This document shows positions 8,302 through 16,292 of a DNA stretch of 53,999 bases, piece by piece. Numbering within the stretch: position 1 is the stretch's first letter; every line of letters begins with the position of its first letter. Origin of the DNA: Clostridiaceae bacterium (GTDB lineage Bacteria; Bacillota; Clostridia; DSM-8532); the NCBI GenBank assembly GCA_012522505.1, contig JAAYKJ010000271.1, positions 1 to 53,999 on the forward strand. The letters run 5' to 3'. The notes under the pieces are model-generated. The model was given only the letters and a program-made list of their open reading frames with translations. It made no database searches and was not told the origin of the DNA. Made by a program: the position numbers and the translations under genes.

Positions 8302-9186
8302 ATGTACGGAAGTTTTTCGAGAATGAGAAAAATACCAATAGGCACAATTATACTATATATCTTCCTGGCAGTAATCGTATTTGTTTGTCTCTATCCCTTT
8401 CTAAACGTTATTGCTTATTCATTAAGTGGTTATAATGCGGTGCTCTCGGGAAGGGTCACATTTTATCCTATCGATTTCAATCTATCGGCCTATAAACAGA
8501 TTTTAGGCAGAACCCAAATGTGGGTATCAATGAGAACGACTGTTGTGGTTACTTTGTTGGGCACTGCCACCAGTCTGGTACTCACCCTCTTCGCAGCATA
8601 TGCGCTTTCGAGGGATTACCTTCCCGGGAAAAAGGTATTTTCGGGTTTGATCCTGTTTACGATGTATTTCAGTGGTGGAATGATTCCTACCTTTCTGGTG
8701 GTAAAAGGGTTGGGGTTGTATGATAAGCTGGGAGCGCTGTTCATTCCGCAGGCAATTAATGTGTTCAACTTTATTGTTATGCGGACATTCTTCAGAGAGC
8801 TTCCAAAAAGCCTGGAAGAAGCTGCGACAATCGACGGCGCTTCTGAAACGCAGGTTTTGATGAAGGTCGTACTACCGTTATCAATGCCCATTCTGGCAAC
8901 AATGGCTTTATTCTATGCAGTAGGTTACTGGAACTCCTATTTCGAAGCGTTACTTTACATTCAGGATCCGAATAAATATACCCTGCAGCTACGGCTACGC
9001 AGTTTGCTGTTTGGGGAGGAACTGAATACCTCAGGAAGAAATATAGAAGGTGTTGGCAGCGAGGTTATGGCACAATCTTTGAAAATGGCTACTGTAGCAG
9101 TCTCAACAATTCCTATTTTAGTCGTCTATCCATGGCTACAGAAGTACTTCGTAAAAGGGGTGATGTTAGGCTCTTTGAAAGGCTGA
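8302..9186 (+). CDS. ABC sugar transporter permease, LplC/AraQ type
   Basis: The second membrane subunit of the importer, 294 residues with about six membrane segments; the first spans roughly residues 14-36 (ILYIFLAVIVFVCLYPFLN). The EAA loop is EEAATIDGASETQVLMKVV followed by LPLS, as in the LplC/YtcP branch. The ATG at 8302 follows AAGGGGGAAC 8 bases upstream. It is tightly linked to the preceding permease and to the binding protein, as in lipoprotein-LplABC loci used for pectin- or hemicellulose-derived oligosaccharides in Gram-positive bacteria. The actual sugar cannot be deduced, because no glycoside hydrolase is in the operon. Confidence 0.92.
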   Translation: MYGSFSRMRKIPIGTIILYIFLAVIVFVCLYPFLNVIAYSLSGYNAVLSGRVTFYPIDFNLSAYKQILGRTQMWVSMRTTVVVTLLGTATSLVLTLFAAYALSRDYLPGKKVFSGLILFTMYFSGGMIPTFLVVKGLGLYDKLGALFIPQAINVFNFIVMRTFFRELPKSLEEAATIDGASETQVLMKVVLPLSMPILATMALFYAVGYWNSYFEALLYIQDPNKYTLQLRLRSLLFGEELNTSGRNIEGVGSEVMAQSLKMATVAVSTIPILVVYPWLQKYFVKGVMLGSLKG

Positions 9187-9192
9187 GCAATG

Positions 9193-9217
9193 AAATATAT
9201 AAAACATTTATATATTT
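9193..9217 (+). other. AT-only hairpin between permease and binding-protein genes
   Basis: AAATATATA (9193-9201) pairs perfectly with TATATATTT (9209-9217) around a 7-base loop. Intercistronic hairpins at this point in sugar importer operons often lead to higher mRNA levels for the binding protein; here that role is inferred. Confidence 0.4.
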
Positions 9218-9249
9218 AAAAAACTCAAAAAAAGGAAGGTTGGATTTTT

Positions 9250-10923
9250 ATGAAGAAAAGAATGATCGTATCCCTACTGGTTATTTCTTTATTGCTTCTT
9301 GGGTTATGCGGATGTGATAATACGAAAGCACAGGGTGACGGACCTGAGCAGGTGGTTGGAGTGGAGGACCCTGGAAAGGCCGTTGATAATACTCCTCAAA
9401 AAAGCTCCAGCAAATACCAGACTACATACGGTTCCAAAAATTTCAATAATGTAAAAATTACGGTCGAATTGTTCGACCGCAGCAATGCACCAGAGGGCTC
9501 TACAATAACAGACAATAAATGGACAAGATACGTCAATCAGGAAATGAATAAGGTGGGAATTACGGTTGATTTCATACCCGTACCGAGATGGGATGAGGTT
9601 CCCAAAATGCAGACCATGATGGCTTCGGGAACAGCCCCTGACCTCACTCTTACCTATACTTATGCCCATGCAGAGGATTATTTTAATCAGGGTGGAGTAT
9701 GGGAGCTGTCTGAATTCATTGATGGCCCTGACCAAGCTTTGAACATGAAAGCGTATCTTGGTGAGAGCGTCATGAATATAGGCAGAAAACCTGATAAGCA
9801 GTTATACGGGATTGTTGCAAAGCGAGCAACCACAGCAAAGTCGAACTTGTTTATCCGTAAAGACTGGCTGGATAAATTGGGGCTGTCGCTGCCTCAAACG
9901 ACAGATGAATTATATAATGCGATTTATCAAATGGTAAAAAATAATCCTGATAGCAGAACGGATGCAATTGGTATCCACCTTTATAATATGTGGAATATGA
10001 AGATTGCCTTTTCGCAAATCGCAAATGATCCAATGAAGGCGGCTGTTGCCAATGGGCTGACCGACAGGGATGATGCCTATGGTGATTATTACGACAAGGG
10101 TAACCGTGAGTTTTATCGGTTCATGAACAAAGCGTATAATGAGGGCTTAATGCATAATGAATACTACACACTGTCAGAGGACAACTTTAAGAGTTATATT
10201 GTATCAGGTGCACTTGGATTTTTCGAATACTCTGTAAACGGTAGTGTTGATGTACTCAGAGGTTCCTTATTGAAAACTTTGCAGGAAAACGAACCTGATG
10301 CTGATATTGTTTCGCTTCCGGCACTAAAAAATGTAAACGATGGCAAGCAATATAGTGCTGCTTATGCCGCGGGTGGTCTTATCAATTTCTGTCCGCTTAC
10401 AGCCTCTGCTGAAAAGGTTGAAGCTTGTATGACTTATCTGGATTGGCAGTGTACCACAGATGGCGGATTTGTTTTGTATCATGGTTTTGAAGGAGAACAC
10501 TTCAACTTTGATGAAAAAGGTGTACCTGTTGTCAAAGATTCAACGTATAACAGCCAGGATAAAGATTGGATTCGTACCGATATCTTTCTTGTAGGAAATC
10601 AGGGTTATTTTGCAACAGTTGATGATTTCAATGCCTGTACAGCAAAAGAAGCCCCTGGATATGAACAGCATGTTATTGATAACTATGTAAATGCCCTTAC
10701 CGGGACAATTGTTAATGATACTACATTTACATCACCCTCAACACCGGATTTGATTACTGATATTGGGATTGTAAGAGATGAATACACCGTTCAATGCATC
10801 ACCTGTCCAGAAGCCGAGTTTGATGCGACATACGACAAATATATGGCCGAATTGGAAAAGGTAGATGTAAAAACAATCATTGATGAGCGGACAGCATATT
10901 TTACCGAGTTTTATGGTAAATAA
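9250..10923 (+). CDS. Extracellular sugar-binding lipoprotein, LplA-type family 1 SBP
   Basis: The 557-residue substrate-binding component of the importer, anchored outside the membrane. The N-terminus is a lipoprotein signal: basic MKKR, a hydrophobic stretch, and the lipobox LCGC with Cys22 as the modified residue, followed by a polar linker. The rest is a large periplasmic-binding-protein fold typical of the LplA/YtcQ group, longer than ordinary maltose-binding proteins. The ATG at 9250 follows GGAAGG. Two hairpins after the stop (10943-10960 and 10994-11037) end the operon. Many aromatic residues fit carbohydrate binding, but the ligand is unknown. Confidence 0.92.
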   Translation: MKKRMIVSLLVISLLLLGLCGCDNTKAQGDGPEQVVGVEDPGKAVDNTPQKSSSKYQTTYGSKNFNNVKITVELFDRSNAPEGSTITDNKWTRYVNQEMNKVGITVDFIPVPRWDEVPKMQTMMASGTAPDLTLTYTYAHAEDYFNQGGVWELSEFIDGPDQALNMKAYLGESVMNIGRKPDKQLYGIVAKRATTAKSNLFIRKDWLDKLGLSLPQTTDELYNAIYQMVKNNPDSRTDAIGIHLYNMWNMKIAFSQIANDPMKAAVANGLTDRDDAYGDYYDKGNREFYRFMNKAYNEGLMHNEYYTLSEDNFKSYIVSGALGFFEYSVNGSVDVLRGSLLKTLQENEPDADIVSLPALKNVNDGKQYSAAYAAGGLINFCPLTASAEKVEACMTYLDWQCTTDGGFVLYHGFEGEHFNFDEKGVPVVKDSTYNSQDKDWIRTDIFLVGNQGYFATVDDFNACTAKEAPGYEQHVIDNYVNALTGTIVNDTTFTSPSTPDLITDIGIVRDEYTVQCITCPEAEFDATYDKYMAELEKVDVKTIIDERTAYFTEFYGK

Positions 10924-10942
10924 GTGAGAATTGATTCAGGTT

Positions 10943-10960
10943 CCTTCGGGAAACCGAAGG
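10943..10960 (+). terminator. Hairpin after the importer operon
   Basis: CCTTCGG, a GAAA tetraloop and CCGAAGG form a perfect stable hairpin 20 bases after the stop codon. It lacks a T run, so it may protect the mRNA 3' end rather than terminate. Confidence 0.5.
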
Positions 10961-10993
10961 GATCTGTACTATGCTAATTTGTTTAATCCCCTC

Positions 10994-11044
10994 AACCTCC
11001 AGGACCCCCGCCCGTAAAGGGAGAGGTCCTGGAGGTTTTATTTG
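10994..11044 (+). terminator. Intrinsic terminator of the importer operon
   Basis: AACCTCCAGGACC (10994-11006) pairs perfectly over 13 bp with GGTCCTGGAGGTT (11025-11037), followed by TTATTTG. Confidence 0.85.
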
Positions 11045-11057
11045 TTGGTAAAATGTC

Positions 11058-11100
11058 ACTGTTCACACCCTATATCTCAAGTATATAGGGTGTGAACAGT
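11058..11100. repeat. Dispersed intergenic repeat, copy 2 (perfect palindrome)
   Basis: ACTGTTCACACCCTATAT (11058-11075) and ATATAGGGTGTGAACAGT (11083-11100) are perfect 18-bp inverted arms around CTCAAGT; AACC follows. The loop and right arm recur at 26911-26940 and 39853-39883. It sits just after a strong terminator and before the T-box promoter. Confidence 0.8.
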
Positions 11101-11141
11101 AACCTTTTCAATTTACGAGCGGAAGAAAAATGTGATTAGGA

Positions 11142-11170
11142 TTGACAAATACTAATCGATCCGTTAAAAT
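11142..11170 (+). promoter_or_regulatory. Sigma-A promoter of the T-box/trpB2 transcript
   Basis: TTGACA (11142-11147), a 17-base spacer, and TAAAAT (11165-11170). Transcription should start near 11177, at the beginning of the T-box leader. Confidence 0.75.
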
Positions 11171-11176
11171 ATGTTC

Positions 11177-11446
11177 ATATATGTTAAACCGTTGACTGAA
11201 AGTAGTAGCATAACAAGCTTTACCCAAAGAGAGCCGCAGGTGGTGGAATTGCGGTGTTAAAGCCTATGACGAATGGACTCATGAGGGCGTGGCAGAAATG
11301 ATTCAAGAGTATGCCAGCCGGGAACTTCACCCGTTATCCATGAAGCGTGTATGTCAGTACATGAAACAAGTGGCGCGATGCGCAATTTGGGTGGTACCGC
11401 AGAGATAACAGTCTTTGTCCCTTATTTTGGGGGCAAGGGCTTTTTT
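11177..11446 (+). promoter_or_regulatory. T-box leader responding to tRNA-Trp
   Basis: A complete T-box riboswitch. Stem I starts with AGAGAG (11229-11234) and GCCGCA, the specifier loop reads GAA-TGG-ACT with the Trp codon TGG at 11274-11276, and the conserved T-box sequence GGGTGGTACCGC spans 11389-11400. The terminator stem CTTTGTCCC (11413-11421) with GGGGCAAGG (11430-11438) is followed by TTTTTT (11441-11446). Uncharged tRNA-Trp should stabilise the antiterminator and allow trpB2 expression. The variable base after UGG in the T-box is U, which would pair with A, or wobble with the G73 usual in bacterial tRNA-Trp. Confidence 0.92.
11413..11446 (+). terminator. T-box regulated terminator
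   Basis: A 9-bp stem (11413-11421 with 11430-11438, including G-T pairs) followed by six T residues. It is the OFF conformation of the tRNA-Trp T-box. Confidence 0.85.
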
Positions 11447-11656
11447 GCTTTTTAGAATTCGTTTACCTGCGTAATTGATACATAAGGGTTCCATATCACA
11501 AGAGCCTGAACGAAGTGGAAATTGGTTTATCCCCCGCAGATTAGTGTTTTTAGCCCTCGCGGCTAAATATACAATTCCTCTATTCGTGGCCTTTAGGGCA
11601 CACTAGGAAGGGGTATAATGAGATTTGATAAAAAATAATATATGAAAGGAACGATA
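11447..11656 (+). other. 210-base leader between T-box terminator and trpB2
   Basis: No gene was recognised. It holds a 7-bp hairpin TTTAGCC (11549-11555) / GGCTAAA (11561-11567) and a TATAAT at 11614-11619 without a clear -35. A second promoter independent of the T-box is possible but weakly supported. Confidence 0.3.
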
Positions 11657-13027
11657 ATGATGACAGCAGTACCGTACAAGATTTATTTATCTGAAAAGGA
11701 GCTTCCGAAGAACTGGTATAATTTGAAGGCCGTCATGAAGGAGTTGCCGCCACCTCCACTGCATCCTGCAACGCTGAAACCTTGCACTGAAGACGATCTG
11801 AAGCCGGTTTTTTGTACCAAACTGGTACAGCAGGAAATGAACACGAAGGATAAATATATCGAGATCCCACAAGGTTTGATGGATTTCTATAAAATGATCC
11901 GTCCGTCACCATTGATCCGAGCCTACAACCTGGAGAATATGCTTGATACACCGGCAGAAATCTATTACAAATTCGAAGGCACGAACACCTCTGGATCTCA
12001 TAAGCTTAATTCTGCAGCAGCACAGGTATACTATGCAAAGGAACAGGGCATTACCAGGCTGACCACCGAAACCGGTGCTGGACAGTGGGGTACAGCTCTG
12101 GCTATGGCTTGTGCGTATTATGGCATTGACCTGACGGTATACATGGTCAAGATTTCGTCTCAACAAAAGCCATACCGAAAAGCAGTGATTGAAACCTATG
12201 GTGGAAAGGTAGTCCCTTCACCGTCTGATACAACCGAAGCAGGCAGGAAAATTCTTGCCGACATGCCGGGTACGGGCGGGTCATTGGGTTGTGCCATTTC
12301 GGAGGCGATCGAGATGGCGCTGAAAACCGAAAACTGCCGATATGTTCTAGGCAGCGTTTTGGATCATGTGTTGCTACACCAGTCCATCATCGGTGAAGAA
12401 ACCAAAGTCGCATGTGAAAAGTACGGGATTGTACCGGATGTGATCATCGGTTGTATGGGCGGTGGATCCAACTTTGGTGGTCTGATTGCACCCTTCATGG
12501 GGGACAGGATCGCTGGGAAGAACAACATCCGTTTCATCGGTATAGAACCCGCTTCTTGCCCATCATTGACTCGAGGAAAATACGCCTATGACTTTGGCGA
12601 TACAGGAAAGACAACACCATTGATGAAAATGTATACGCTGGGCTCAGGTTTCATACCTTCACCAAGCCATGCTGGTGGCCTGCGGTATCACGGAATGAGA
12701 CCGATTCTGTCCAAGCTGTCCGACGATGGTTATCTTGAAGCTGCAACCGTTACGCAAACAAAAGCATTTGAAGCTGCAACAACTTTTGCACGCTGTGAAG
12801 GTATTCTTCCTGCACCCGAGTCGTCACACGCACTGTATGCTGCTATTGACGAGGCGAAAAAATGCAAGGAAGCCGGCGAAAAGAAGACCATCATATTTGG
12901 ATTGTCAGGTACGGGATATTTTGATTTGTCTGCTTATATGAGCTACAATGACGGTTCTATGAAGGATTATATTCCTACCGATGAAGAGCTTGAAAAGGGT
13001 TTTGCCACTCTGCCAAAAGTGGAATGA
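11657..13027 (+). CDS. TrpB2-type tryptophan synthase beta-like enzyme
   Basis: A PLP enzyme of the TrpB2 (TIGR01415) branch, which condenses indole with serine to make tryptophan without needing the usual TrpA partner. The 456-residue protein has the TrpB2-type extended N-terminus (VPYKIYLSEKELPKNWYN), the PLP-binding lysine K116 in GSHKLN, ETGAGQWG, and the phosphate-binding loop GCMGGGSNFGG. Length exceeds canonical TrpB (about 400). ATG 11657 follows AAAGGA; an in-frame ATG at 11642 overlaps that site. No other trp genes are present, so it probably salvages indole. Control is by the Trp-specific T-box upstream. Confidence 0.93.
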   Translation: MMTAVPYKIYLSEKELPKNWYNLKAVMKELPPPPLHPATLKPCTEDDLKPVFCTKLVQQEMNTKDKYIEIPQGLMDFYKMIRPSPLIRAYNLENMLDTPAEIYYKFEGTNTSGSHKLNSAAAQVYYAKEQGITRLTTETGAGQWGTALAMACAYYGIDLTVYMVKISSQQKPYRKAVIETYGGKVVPSPSDTTEAGRKILADMPGTGGSLGCAISEAIEMALKTENCRYVLGSVLDHVLLHQSIIGEETKVACEKYGIVPDVIIGCMGGGSNFGGLIAPFMGDRIAGKNNIRFIGIEPASCPSLTRGKYAYDFGDTGKTTPLMKMYTLGSGFIPSPSHAGGLRYHGMRPILSKLSDDGYLEAATVTQTKAFEAATTFARCEGILPAPESSHALYAAIDEAKKCKEAGEKKTIIFGLSGTGYFDLSAYMSYNDGSMKDYIPTDEELEKGFATLPKVE

Positions 13028-13064
13028 GTGCTTCCGATATCATTTGATTCGAAGTTTGATGTAT

Positions 13065-13107
13065 AATGGGTGTGTACATGCAATAATTAGCCTTGTATGC
13101 ACCCATT
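13065..13107. terminator. Imperfect hairpin between convergent genes
   Basis: AATGGGTG at the left and CACCCATT at the right, with further pairing between CATGCAA and TTGTATG, form an imperfect stem between trpB2 and the minus-strand splB. It may terminate either transcript; no long T run is present. Confidence 0.35.
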
Positions 13108-13183
13108 TACTGTTCCTGTGGTTGCTTTCAACGAGCTTGGCTTATCAGGTTATAGTCTGTTAACCGCATTCACGCGCATTGCA

Positions 13184-14203
13184 CTATCCCTTCCAGATAA
13201 ACAGCTTATCTTCCGGGAGGTATTTCCGAAGCTGTTCAAAGGCAAATGAAATCATCCTTTCAGTCAGCTCGTGCCCATAATGGCATACACCGCTATCATT
13301 TATAAAGGGGTACTGGACCACCGCAGAGTTCGGCCTTTGTTTTCTTAGTCTTTTCAGGTAAGCCTGGGTGATTCGGAATACACCGACGCTTGCATCCTTG
13401 ATTCGGTGGGAAGGAATCATCCGGAATGTGGTTTCAACAAGCTCCTGAAACAGGAACGCCCAATTTTTTGTATAGAGTAGCGGGTCAAAGCAGATTCGAA
13501 CAGGAAATCCTTTTTCCAGGACGATTTGAATACAATGGAGCCTTTGTTCCAATGAGGGTGTATGATGCTCAAATTTTTCCCGTATGCTGTCAGGGGAGAG
13601 GGTCCAAGCCAGAATAACATTCTCTTGGGGATTTAGCGTATTTAATATTTTTGGGTTGGCGCTTTTTGTCCTAATTTCCAGTACCAGCTCTGGATGACGG
13701 CCGGCAAAGGATAGCCATTCCTTCACATATCCCAGAAACGCTTCCATCGCCAGCAAATCCGTATCATAAGAAATGCACAAATACACGGGATGCTTTTTAA
13801 GCTCCCTTTCAACAGCGGAAAAAAAGTCCTTCAGGTTGACAAAAACGACGATATGAGCTGAAGGGTGCATGCCTTGCAAATAACAGTATTCGCAGTCATA
13901 GATGCAGTTCATTGCCAGAGAGGCATAATAAAAATGACGGTATCCAAAGTCCTGGCACACTGCTGCACCTTCATAAAGCCAGTGTTCTTTTTTTTCTGCA
14001 AGGATGAGGGAGGGAGATTTCTTCTGAAGACTGTAGTTTTGCCGGCTTCTGCAAAAAACGTCCTTGTAGTGAGCTATTTCCACCTGGCGGGATATCGGAA
14101 AACGGGACAGAATCCTTGTTGTAATCGGATGATCCAGGATTGCTTTTTCAATATAAATATGAGAAAAAGCTGGATTAAGTAAATCGCTGCTTAAGTGCTT
14201 CAA
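13184..14203 (-). CDS. splB: Spore photoproduct lyase family radical SAM protein
   Basis: SplB reverses the spore photoproduct (a thymine dimer made by UV in spores) during germination, using a radical SAM reaction. The 339-residue product has the SPL-type cluster motif CIYDCEYC (Cys 100, 104, 107) and YLQ after it. The conserved Cys in VYLCISYDTD (about residue 143), which aligns with the hydrogen-donor Cys141 of Bacillus SplB, is present. I chose TTG 14203, preceded by AAGGGA at 9 bases; upstream starts at 14221 and 14236 lack a Shine-Dalgarno. It overlaps the end of the nucleosidase-like gene by 29 bases, so the two are coupled. Some SPL-family relatives do other chemistry. Confidence 0.88.
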   Translation of the reverse strand: MKHLSSDLLNPAFSHIYIEKAILDHPITTRILSRFPISRQVEIAHYKDVFCRSRQNYSLQKKSPSLILAEKKEHWLYEGAAVCQDFGYRHFYYASLAMNCIYDCEYCYLQGMHPSAHIVVFVNLKDFFSAVERELKKHPVYLCISYDTDLLAMEAFLGYVKEWLSFAGRHPELVLEIRTKSANPKILNTLNPQENVILAWTLSPDSIREKFEHHTPSLEQRLHCIQIVLEKGFPVRICFDPLLYTKNWAFLFQELVETTFRMIPSHRIKDASVGVFRITQAYLKRLRKQRPNSAVVQYPFINDSGVCHYGHELTERMISFAFEQLRKYLPEDKLFIWKG

Positions 14204-15005
14204 AATATTTTTTCCCTTCATTTTTCGTTGTGACAATGGGTGGGTTTATATCCATGTAAACGTTCAAATCCTGAAGAAGGGTACCATGCTGTAGATTATA
14301 AAATTTCAGCATGCGCATCAGCTGGTTTTCCATCGAAACCGAAAGCTTCAGTCTCTCAGACAATTCCCTAACTGCCTGTTCTTCATTTTCGGTTAACACC
14401 TTCTTAAAACCCGAAAACGCACCATGGATCTGGTATATCCAGTTGGTTATAGGTAGCAGATTCGTATTTACCAGTTCCGAGACCATATCCTGTGAAATTC
14501 TTTTTCCATCCAAATGATCCGATACAATTTTCAAGAAAACCATCTGGTGCGTCTGAAGGAACAATGCAGCCGCCTGAAAGATCCCCGACGCTTCCATGTC
14601 TGCAAGTAAACCGCAAATGTCCTGCTTGTTGTTCACGATCGCACAACAGGTGGTTAGTTCTGCTTCGCGAAATGGGTGCCTGAAAAGGATATCTGGATAA
14701 AAACTGCGGTTTGTTCCATGTTCATTAATCTTGTTGCACAGGAAGAGCGTTCCCACCGGTATGTTTTCCTGTTTTGCACCACAAACCCCTACATTGATTA
14801 AGACATCACTTAACTGTGGAGGATAAACAGCAAATTGATAGGCCGTAGCTGCAGCTGCTTGAACCGGGCCTGTACCTGTAACCGTCAAAACGGTATCTTT
14901 TCCGCAGAAAACCTGAAAGGGACGGATATCCATCTGTCGTTTCAAACCGAAAAAATGAATAAAGGGCTGAGCTTCACAATAAAGGGCGGTAAAAATTCTG
15001 ATCAT
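14175..15005 (-). CDS. Nucleoside phosphorylase/nucleosidase-like protein (MTAN/PNP superfamily)
   Basis: A 276-residue member of the PNP/UDP phosphorylase fold, the group containing MTA/SAH nucleosidase. Supporting segments are FTALYCEAQPF at the N-terminus, TGTGPVQAAAA, the NVGVCGA glycine-rich turn, and the acidic active-site stretch DMEASGIFQAA followed by KIVSDHLDG. About 80 C-terminal helical residues extend beyond the usual fold. ATG 15005 follows AAGG at 8 bases. The overlap with splB suggests a linked role; removal of 5'-deoxyadenosine formed by radical SAM turnover is one possibility, but that is inference and the substrate is not known. Confidence 0.8.
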   Translation of the reverse strand: MIRIFTALYCEAQPFIHFFGLKRQMDIRPFQVFCGKDTVLTVTGTGPVQAAAATAYQFAVYPPQLSDVLINVGVCGAKQENIPVGTLFLCNKINEHGTNRSFYPDILFRHPFREAELTTCCAIVNNKQDICGLLADMEASGIFQAAALFLQTHQMVFLKIVSDHLDGKRISQDMVSELVNTNLLPITNWIYQIHGAFSGFKKVLTENEEQAVRELSERLKLSVSMENQLMRMLKFYNLQHGTLLQDLNVYMDINPPIVTTKNEGKKYFEALKQRFT

Positions 15006-15098
15006 GGTATAAACCTTCCACATTGTTTTCTCTTCTTAATTATGTTTTGCAAAAATGGGTGTGTCAATAGACACTGGAGAAATGTTCACCATATAACC

Positions 15099-15130
15099 AA
15101 AAAAAATACCGGATCAGAGACCTGATCCGG
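15099..15130 (-). terminator. Intrinsic terminator of glgCD
   Basis: CCGGATCAG (15109-15117) and CTGATCCGG (15122-15130) form a perfect 9-bp stem with a 4-base loop; on the minus strand it is followed by TA and eight T residues (15106-15099). Confidence 0.9.
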
Positions 15131-15170
15131 CTATAATCCCAGAAACGAATGGAAGGCAAAGCATAGCTTG

Positions 15171-16292
15171 CTATACCCGAACGTTTTTGCCGACAATCAG
15201 CGGCCAGTTCTGATCTCCGTTCAGGTGCTTGTCAAAGCTGATGGCAACATTTTTGTCCAGAATACAGTTATTCAATGACGCATTCTCGAAAACCTCTGCA
15301 TTCTGCATGACAATACTATTACGGACAACTGCGCCCCTGCGGATCCTAACACCTCTGAACAGGATGCTGTTTTCCACTGTTCCTTCAATGATACACCCAT
15401 CAGCAACGATTGAATTTTTCACAACCGCCTCTTCGTTGTATTTTGCAGGGGTTTCATCCTTGACCTTTGTAAAAATCTTACCATTTTTCACAAACAACTC
15501 GTACCTGACGGATGGATCCAAAAGCTCCATGTTTGCCCGGTAGTATAACTGAATGGTGCTTAATGGACGCCAGTATCCTTTGAATTCATATGAATACAGT
15601 CGCAGTTCATTCAATTTTCGTATCAGGATATCCTTTACAAATTCAAAATAACCATGAGCGGCGCTGTCTTCCAATAGAGATATGAGAAGTTTGCGTTTGA
15701 TAATGTAGATTCCCAAAGAAGCAAAATTGCTTTTTGGGTTTAAGGGTTTTTCCTGAAAATCGATGATCTTCTCATCGCTGTCCCGCTCCACAATTCCTAA
15801 AAGGATTAGATCCTCTTTGGGTAAATCATCCATATGCCGGCAAGCTACAGTGATATCCGCATCCTTGTCCACATGCTGCTTTAGCATATCGGTATAGTTC
15901 ATATTGCAAATCGCATAACCTTGATTGATGACCACGAATTCTTCATTACTGCGCTTCAGGAACGTCAGATTCGCATACATGGCATCTGCTGTACCTTTAT
16001 ACCAGCCCGTACCGTATTCGGACAAATATGGTGGAAAAATGAAAAGTCCATCGGTTTTTCTGTCCAGGTCCCATTCTTTGCCCGATCCCAGGTGATCCAT
16101 AAGGGAGCGGAAATTATACTGCGTTGGGATACCCACGTTTCGGATGCCCGAATTGATCATATTGGACAGGGCGAAATCAATCGCGCGGTATTTTCCGCCA
16201 AAGGGAACCGCAGAAATGGAACGCTCCATCGAAAGCTCCTTCAAACGGTTATTCTTTCCACCGGTCAAGATAATGCCCATCGTGTTATTCAT
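15171..16292 (-). CDS. glgD: Glucose-1-phosphate adenylyltransferase, GlgD subunit
   Basis: GlgD is the second, largely regulatory subunit of ADP-glucose pyrophosphorylase in Firmicutes; with GlgC it makes ADP-glucose for glycogen synthesis. The 373-residue protein has the nucleotidyltransferase fold with a degenerate substrate loop ([12 protein letters not shown] instead of the active LAGGEGSRL) and the left-handed beta-helix C-terminal domain. ATG 16292 lies 8 bases inside the end of glgC, with GGGGGTGAG as Shine-Dalgarno. The pair is one operon, closed by the terminator at 15099-15130. No glycogen synthase or branching enzyme is in the window. Confidence 0.94.
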   Translation of the reverse strand: MNNTMGIILTGGKNNRLKELSMERSISAVPFGGKYRAIDFALSNMINSGIRNVGIPTQYNFRSLMDHLGSGKEWDLDRKTDGLFIFPPYLSEYGTGWYKGTADAMYANLTFLKRSNEEFVVINQGYAICNMNYTDMLKQHVDKDADITVACRHMDDLPKEDLILLGIVERDSDEKIIDFQEKPLNPKSNFASLGIYIIKRKLLISLLEDSAAHGYFEFVKDILIRKLNELRLYSYEFKGYWRPLSTIQLYYRANMELLDPSVRYELFVKNGKIFTKVKDETPAKYNEEAVVKNSIVADGCIIEGTVENSILFRGVRIRRGAVVRNSIVMQNAEVFENASLNNCILDKNVAISFDKHLNGDQNWPLIVGKNVRV

